Below are positions 61,905-64,000 of a stretch of DNA of 64,000 nucleotides, one piece after another (within the stretch, counting starts at the first letter, position 1; the number at the start of each line of letters is the position of its first letter). The position numbers were made by a program, and so were the translations under genes. The stretch spans positions 124,001 to 188,000 of the forward strand of contig NZ_AUIA01000011.1 in assembly GCF_000423465.1 (NCBI RefSeq), read 5' to 3'. Origin of the DNA: Propionicicella superfundia DSM 22317 (lineage in GTDB: Bacteria > Actinomycetota > Actinomycetes > Propionibacteriales > Propionibacteriaceae). The notes below the pieces were generated by a model that did not search any database, was not told the origin of the DNA, and saw only the letters and a list, made by a program, of their open reading frames with translations.

Positions 61905-62612
61905 TTAGCCCGCGGCCGACGTGCCCGCACCCGGCGTGGCGGACGCGTCCTCACCGTTCGCCGACGAGGCGCTCTCGTCGGGTTGCGGCGCGGCGGGGAT
62001 CGCGAGCCCGGCCGTGAGGGATGCCTCGTGCCGGGAGGAGATCTCCTTCAACTCGTCGGTCGTGAGGCCGGGTTCGGAACGGAACAGGGCCTCACGGTAG
62101 TACCGCAGTTCCTCGATGGACTCGGCGATGTCGGCCAGCGCCCGGTGGCCGCCGTTCTTGGCGGGGGCGTTGAAGTAGACCCGCGGGAACCAGCGCCGGG
62201 CCAGTTCCTTCACCGACGAGACGTCGACGTTGCGGTAGTGGACGTGCCCCTCCAGGGCCGGCATGTACTTGGCGAGGAACGCCCGGTCGGTGCCGATCGT
62301 GTTGCCCGCGAGCGGTGCCTTGCGGGCCTCGGGGACGTATGCGCGGACGTACTCGAGCACCTGCGCCTCGGCGGCGCCGACGTCCACGCCGAACTCCCAT
62401 GCATCCGACAGGCCCGACTGCGCGTGCATGTTCGTCACGAAATCGTCCATCTGTGCGACGGCGGCGGCACTGGGCCGGATGATGACGTCCACACCCTCGC
62501 CGAGGACATTGAGGTCGCCATCGGTGACGAGCGCGCCGATTTCGCACAACTCGTCCGTGTCGATGTTCAGCCCGGTCATCTCGCAGTCGATCCACACCAA
62601 CAGATCCTTCAC
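61905..62612 (-). CDS. orn: Oligoribonuclease
   Basis: A 235-residue DEDDh exonuclease that degrades 2-5-nt RNA (and pGpG) to mononucleotides. Seen: [20 protein letters not shown] (first Asp/Glu), [36 protein letters not shown] (Asp) and [18 protein letters not shown] (His/Asp). A 45-residue Ala/Ser/Pro-rich tail after the domain is extra relative to short relatives. GTG 62612 begins [11 protein letters not shown] and is preceded by a TAGTGT box at 8 nt; an in-frame GTG at 62624 overlaps that box. Confidence 0.95.
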   Translation of the reverse strand: MKDLLVWIDCEMTGLNIDTDELCEIGALVTDGDLNVLGEGVDVIIRPSAAAVAQMDDFVTNMHAQSGLSDAWEFGVDVGAAEAQVLEYVRAYVPEARKAPLAGNTIGTDRAFLAKYMPALEGHVHYRNVDVSSVKELARRWFPRVYFNAPAKNGGHRALADIAESIEELRYYREALFRSEPGLTTDELKEISSRHEASLTAGLAIPAAPQPDESASSANGEDASATPGAGTSAAG

Positions 62613-62620
62613 GTAAGTAA

Positions 62621-62626
62621 ACACTA
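62621..62626 (-). promoter_or_regulatory. -10 box of orn
   Basis: TAGTGT, 8 nt before GTG 62612. Confidence 0.45.
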
Positions 62627-62698
62627 GCCCTCACCTGCGGGCAGGGGTCGTCCGGATGGATAGGCTGGATACGATCAGAACTCGGCGGTGGGGGTGTT

Positions 62699-63640
62699 AT
62701 GACGGATCTGGAGAAGCTCATCGATCCCTACGAGGACGTCGGGAACGAGGAGCGGGAGAACCTGCGCGAGTTCATCGACAAGCTGATCGCCGGCGGGTAC
62801 ACGGTCGGCGACCCCGAGGGCCCCGATCCGGAGCTCATCGACCCGGGCGGCCGGGCCGTCGAGACCTGGCGGCAGGACTACCCGTACGACGAGCTGATGC
62901 CGCGCGACGCGTATGAGGCCGAGAAATACCTGCTCCAGGTCGAGTTGCTGAAACTGCAGTACTGGGGCCAGGACAACGACATCCGCCACATCATCATCTT
63001 CGAGGGACGCGACGCCGCCGGGAAGGGCGGCACGATCAAGCGGTTCACCGAGCACCTGAACCCGCGGACGTGCCGTGTCGTGGCGCTGAACAAGCCCACG
63101 ACCACCGAGCAGGGGCAGTGGTACTTCCAGCGCTACATCCAGCACTTCCCGACATTCGGCGAGATGGTGCTCTACGACCGCTCCTGGTACAACCGTGCGG
63201 GCGTCGAGCGCGTCATGGGCTTCGTCAACGAAGAGGACTACCACGTCTTCATGCAGCAGGCACCCGACTTCGAGCGGATGATCGTGGACAGCGGCATCCA
63301 CCTGACCAAGTTCTGGTTCTCGGTGACGCAGCGCGAGCAGCGGACCAGGTTCGCGATCCGGCAGATCGACCCCGTCCGGCGCTGGAAGCTGTCACCGATG
63401 GATCTCGAGTCGCTCGACCGGTGGGAGGACTACACCGCCGCCAAGGAGCGAATGATGGAGGTCACCGACACCGACCGCGCCCCGTGGACGGTGATCCGCA
63501 GCAACGACAAGAAGCGTGCCCGCATCAACACCATGCGGTTCTTCCTCAACCAGTTCGACTACGAGGGCAAGGATCCGTCGGTCGTGTTCGATCCCGACCC
63601 GCTCATCGTGCAGCGGGCCAAGGACGTCATCGGGGACTGA
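62699..63640 (+). CDS. ppk2: Polyphosphate kinase 2
   Basis: A 313-residue kinase that uses polyphosphate to phosphorylate nucleotides (or the reverse). Walker A FEGRDAAGKGGTIKRFTEHL, then KPTTTEQGQWYFQRYIQHFP, Walker B VLYDRSWYNRAGVERVMGF, lid FSVTQREQRTRFAIRQIDP and the closing KKRARINTMRFFL. Single-domain length fits class I PPK2, which favours nucleoside diphosphates. A TAGGCT box about 30 nt upstream and a GGTGGGGG stretch before ATG 62699 suggest a transcript with a short leader. It diverges from orn. Confidence 0.95.
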   Translation: MTDLEKLIDPYEDVGNEERENLREFIDKLIAGGYTVGDPEGPDPELIDPGGRAVETWRQDYPYDELMPRDAYEAEKYLLQVELLKLQYWGQDNDIRHIIIFEGRDAAGKGGTIKRFTEHLNPRTCRVVALNKPTTTEQGQWYFQRYIQHFPTFGEMVLYDRSWYNRAGVERVMGFVNEEDYHVFMQQAPDFERMIVDSGIHLTKFWFSVTQREQRTRFAIRQIDPVRRWKLSPMDLESLDRWEDYTAAKERMMEVTDTDRAPWTVIRSNDKKRARINTMRFFLNQFDYEGKDPSVVFDPDPLIVQRAKDVIGD

Positions 63641-63734
63641 CGGGCCCGTCCGAGGGCTCGACGGGCACTGCCGGCAAGACGACGACGCCTTGCTGTGGGC
63701 GTGTTGTGTGCGTTCCCGCTACCATCGGTGCGAT

Positions 63735-63807
63735 GCCCCCGTAGCTCAGCGGATAGAGCAGCAGCTTTCTAATCTGTCGCGCGCAGGTTCGAGTCCTGCC
63801 GGGGGCA
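63735..63807 (+). tRNA. tRNA-Arg (TCT)
   Basis: Acceptor GCCCCCG pairs with CGGGGGC, discriminator A. D-arm GCTC...GAGC; anticodon loop TTTCTAA gives TCT (reads AGA); T-arm GCAGGTTCGAGTCCTGC. The anticodon stem GCAGC/TCTGT has a G-U pair at the top and a C-U mismatch next to the loop (positions 31 and 39), weaker than usual. A TACCAT -10 box lies at 63720-63725. Confidence 0.9.
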
Positions 63808-64000
63808 CTTTTTCAGACGTACTAGAACCTGAGACATCGCGAGATGTCTCAGGTGAGGTGATGGCGGCGAGGGGTTCGGTGAGGCGGATCGTGGCCTCGC
63901 CGTCTTCTCCGAGGTCGATGCCGCCCGTGAGCGCCTGGTTCGCGAGGCGCTTGCCGTGGTCATCGGTGCGCGCGTACATGGTGGCGCAGTCGATCAGCAG
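63746..64000 (-). CDS. Serine recombinase, C-terminal end (5' part beyond window)
   Basis: The frame is open from the right edge and reads LLIDCATMYARTDDHGKRLA, NQALTGGIDLGEDGEATIRL and TEPLAAI, the end of a large serine recombinase (helix, then the NQAL strand pair and TEPL). The remaining residues are translated from the hairpin at 63828-63853 and from the antisense of tRNA-Arg, ending at TGA 63748-63746 inside the tRNA. The catalytic domain should lie beyond base 64000. It differs in sequence from the fragment at 61.4-61.8 kb. It is either an intact integrase or another remnant. Confidence 0.6.
   Translation of the reverse strand: MLIDCATMYARTDDHGKRLANQALTGGIDLGEDGEATIRLTEPLAAITSPETSRDVSGSSTSEKVPPAGLEPARDRLESCCSIR
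63828..63853. terminator. 11-bp hairpin after tRNA-Arg
   Basis: CCTGAGACATC (63828-63838), loop gcga, GATGTCTCAGG (63843-63853): a perfect stem 20 nt after the tRNA and after a run of five T. It may terminate the tRNA transcript. Being between the tRNA and a recombinase, it could also be part of an attachment site. Confidence 0.6.

Noticed and set aside
61763-62017. Frames ending in LEPAT/LEPAR-type sequence near tRNA-His and tRNA-Arg
   Set aside because: Those residues come from translating tRNA antisense, a known annotation artefact; only the recombinase part upstream is meaningful.

Overview
The window is GC-rich, gene-dense chromosomal DNA from an actinomycete. This rests on the MurT/GatD lipid II amidotransferase pair, a mycothiol-dependent maleylpyruvate-isomerase-fold enzyme, clpS next to a DUF2017 gene, DUF3039, DUF3618, PPK2 and oligoribonuclease, plus frequent GTG/TTG starts. 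A fused 2-hydroxyacyl-CoA dehydratase activase/dehydratase protein points to a facultative or anaerobic lineage, possibly in the Propionibacteriales. That placement is inference. I see no rRNA genes and no CRISPR array.

Bases 1-40,350 are mostly core genome. In order they hold ahcY (cut by the left edge), sixA-RDD and SpoIIM-like-DUF3039-MFS units, a Ser/Thr kinase, marR and malQ, the NAD salvage pair pncB-pncA, and clpS-DUF2017. The tightly overlapping murI-rph-rdgB-thyA-folA operon follows, then two small membrane-protein genes, tRNA-Leu, and a TetR-patatin-CmpB-like operon followed by an MFS gene. Next are the 1466-residue activase/dehydratase, a Rieske lipoprotein, a sulfurtransferase, a NifX-like protein, a Bcp peroxiredoxin, DUF3618-GroES-like, tRNA-Lys, murT-gatD, a GDSL hydrolase, a VKOR-DsbA oxidative-folding pair, an MDMPI enzyme, and a very large single-chain purL.

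Bases 40,350-48,130 look accessory. A cyclase-family hydrolase diverges from a kinase-PdxA2-DeoR acid-sugar catabolic operon, and the two share one palindromic control region. A DUF2200 gene, a MerR regulator and a MarR-MFS efflux pair follow. Bases 48,300-56,211 on the minus strand carry a complete four-gene Wadjet/Ept-type SMC anti-plasmid cassette (families TIGR02677, 02678, 02680, 02679). Its first gene, jetA, is split by a frameshift.

Bases 56,500-61,760 are a patchwork: a truncated DUF262 gene, an ABC efflux pair, an IS3 orfA scrap, a MarR gene, a decayed aldo/keto reductase, an intact quinone oxidoreductase, and the C-terminal end of a serine recombinase abutting the 3' end of tRNA-His. 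Core genes orn and ppk2 follow. A second, different serine-recombinase C-terminus then abuts the 3' end of tRNA-Arg at the right edge.

Two window-wide patterns stand out. First, at least fifteen genes have a TAnnnT-type -10 box 6-8 nt before the start codon, which predicts leaderless mRNAs and fixes several starts. Second, a palindromic repeat of exactly 60 bp occurs three times, each time between convergent genes.
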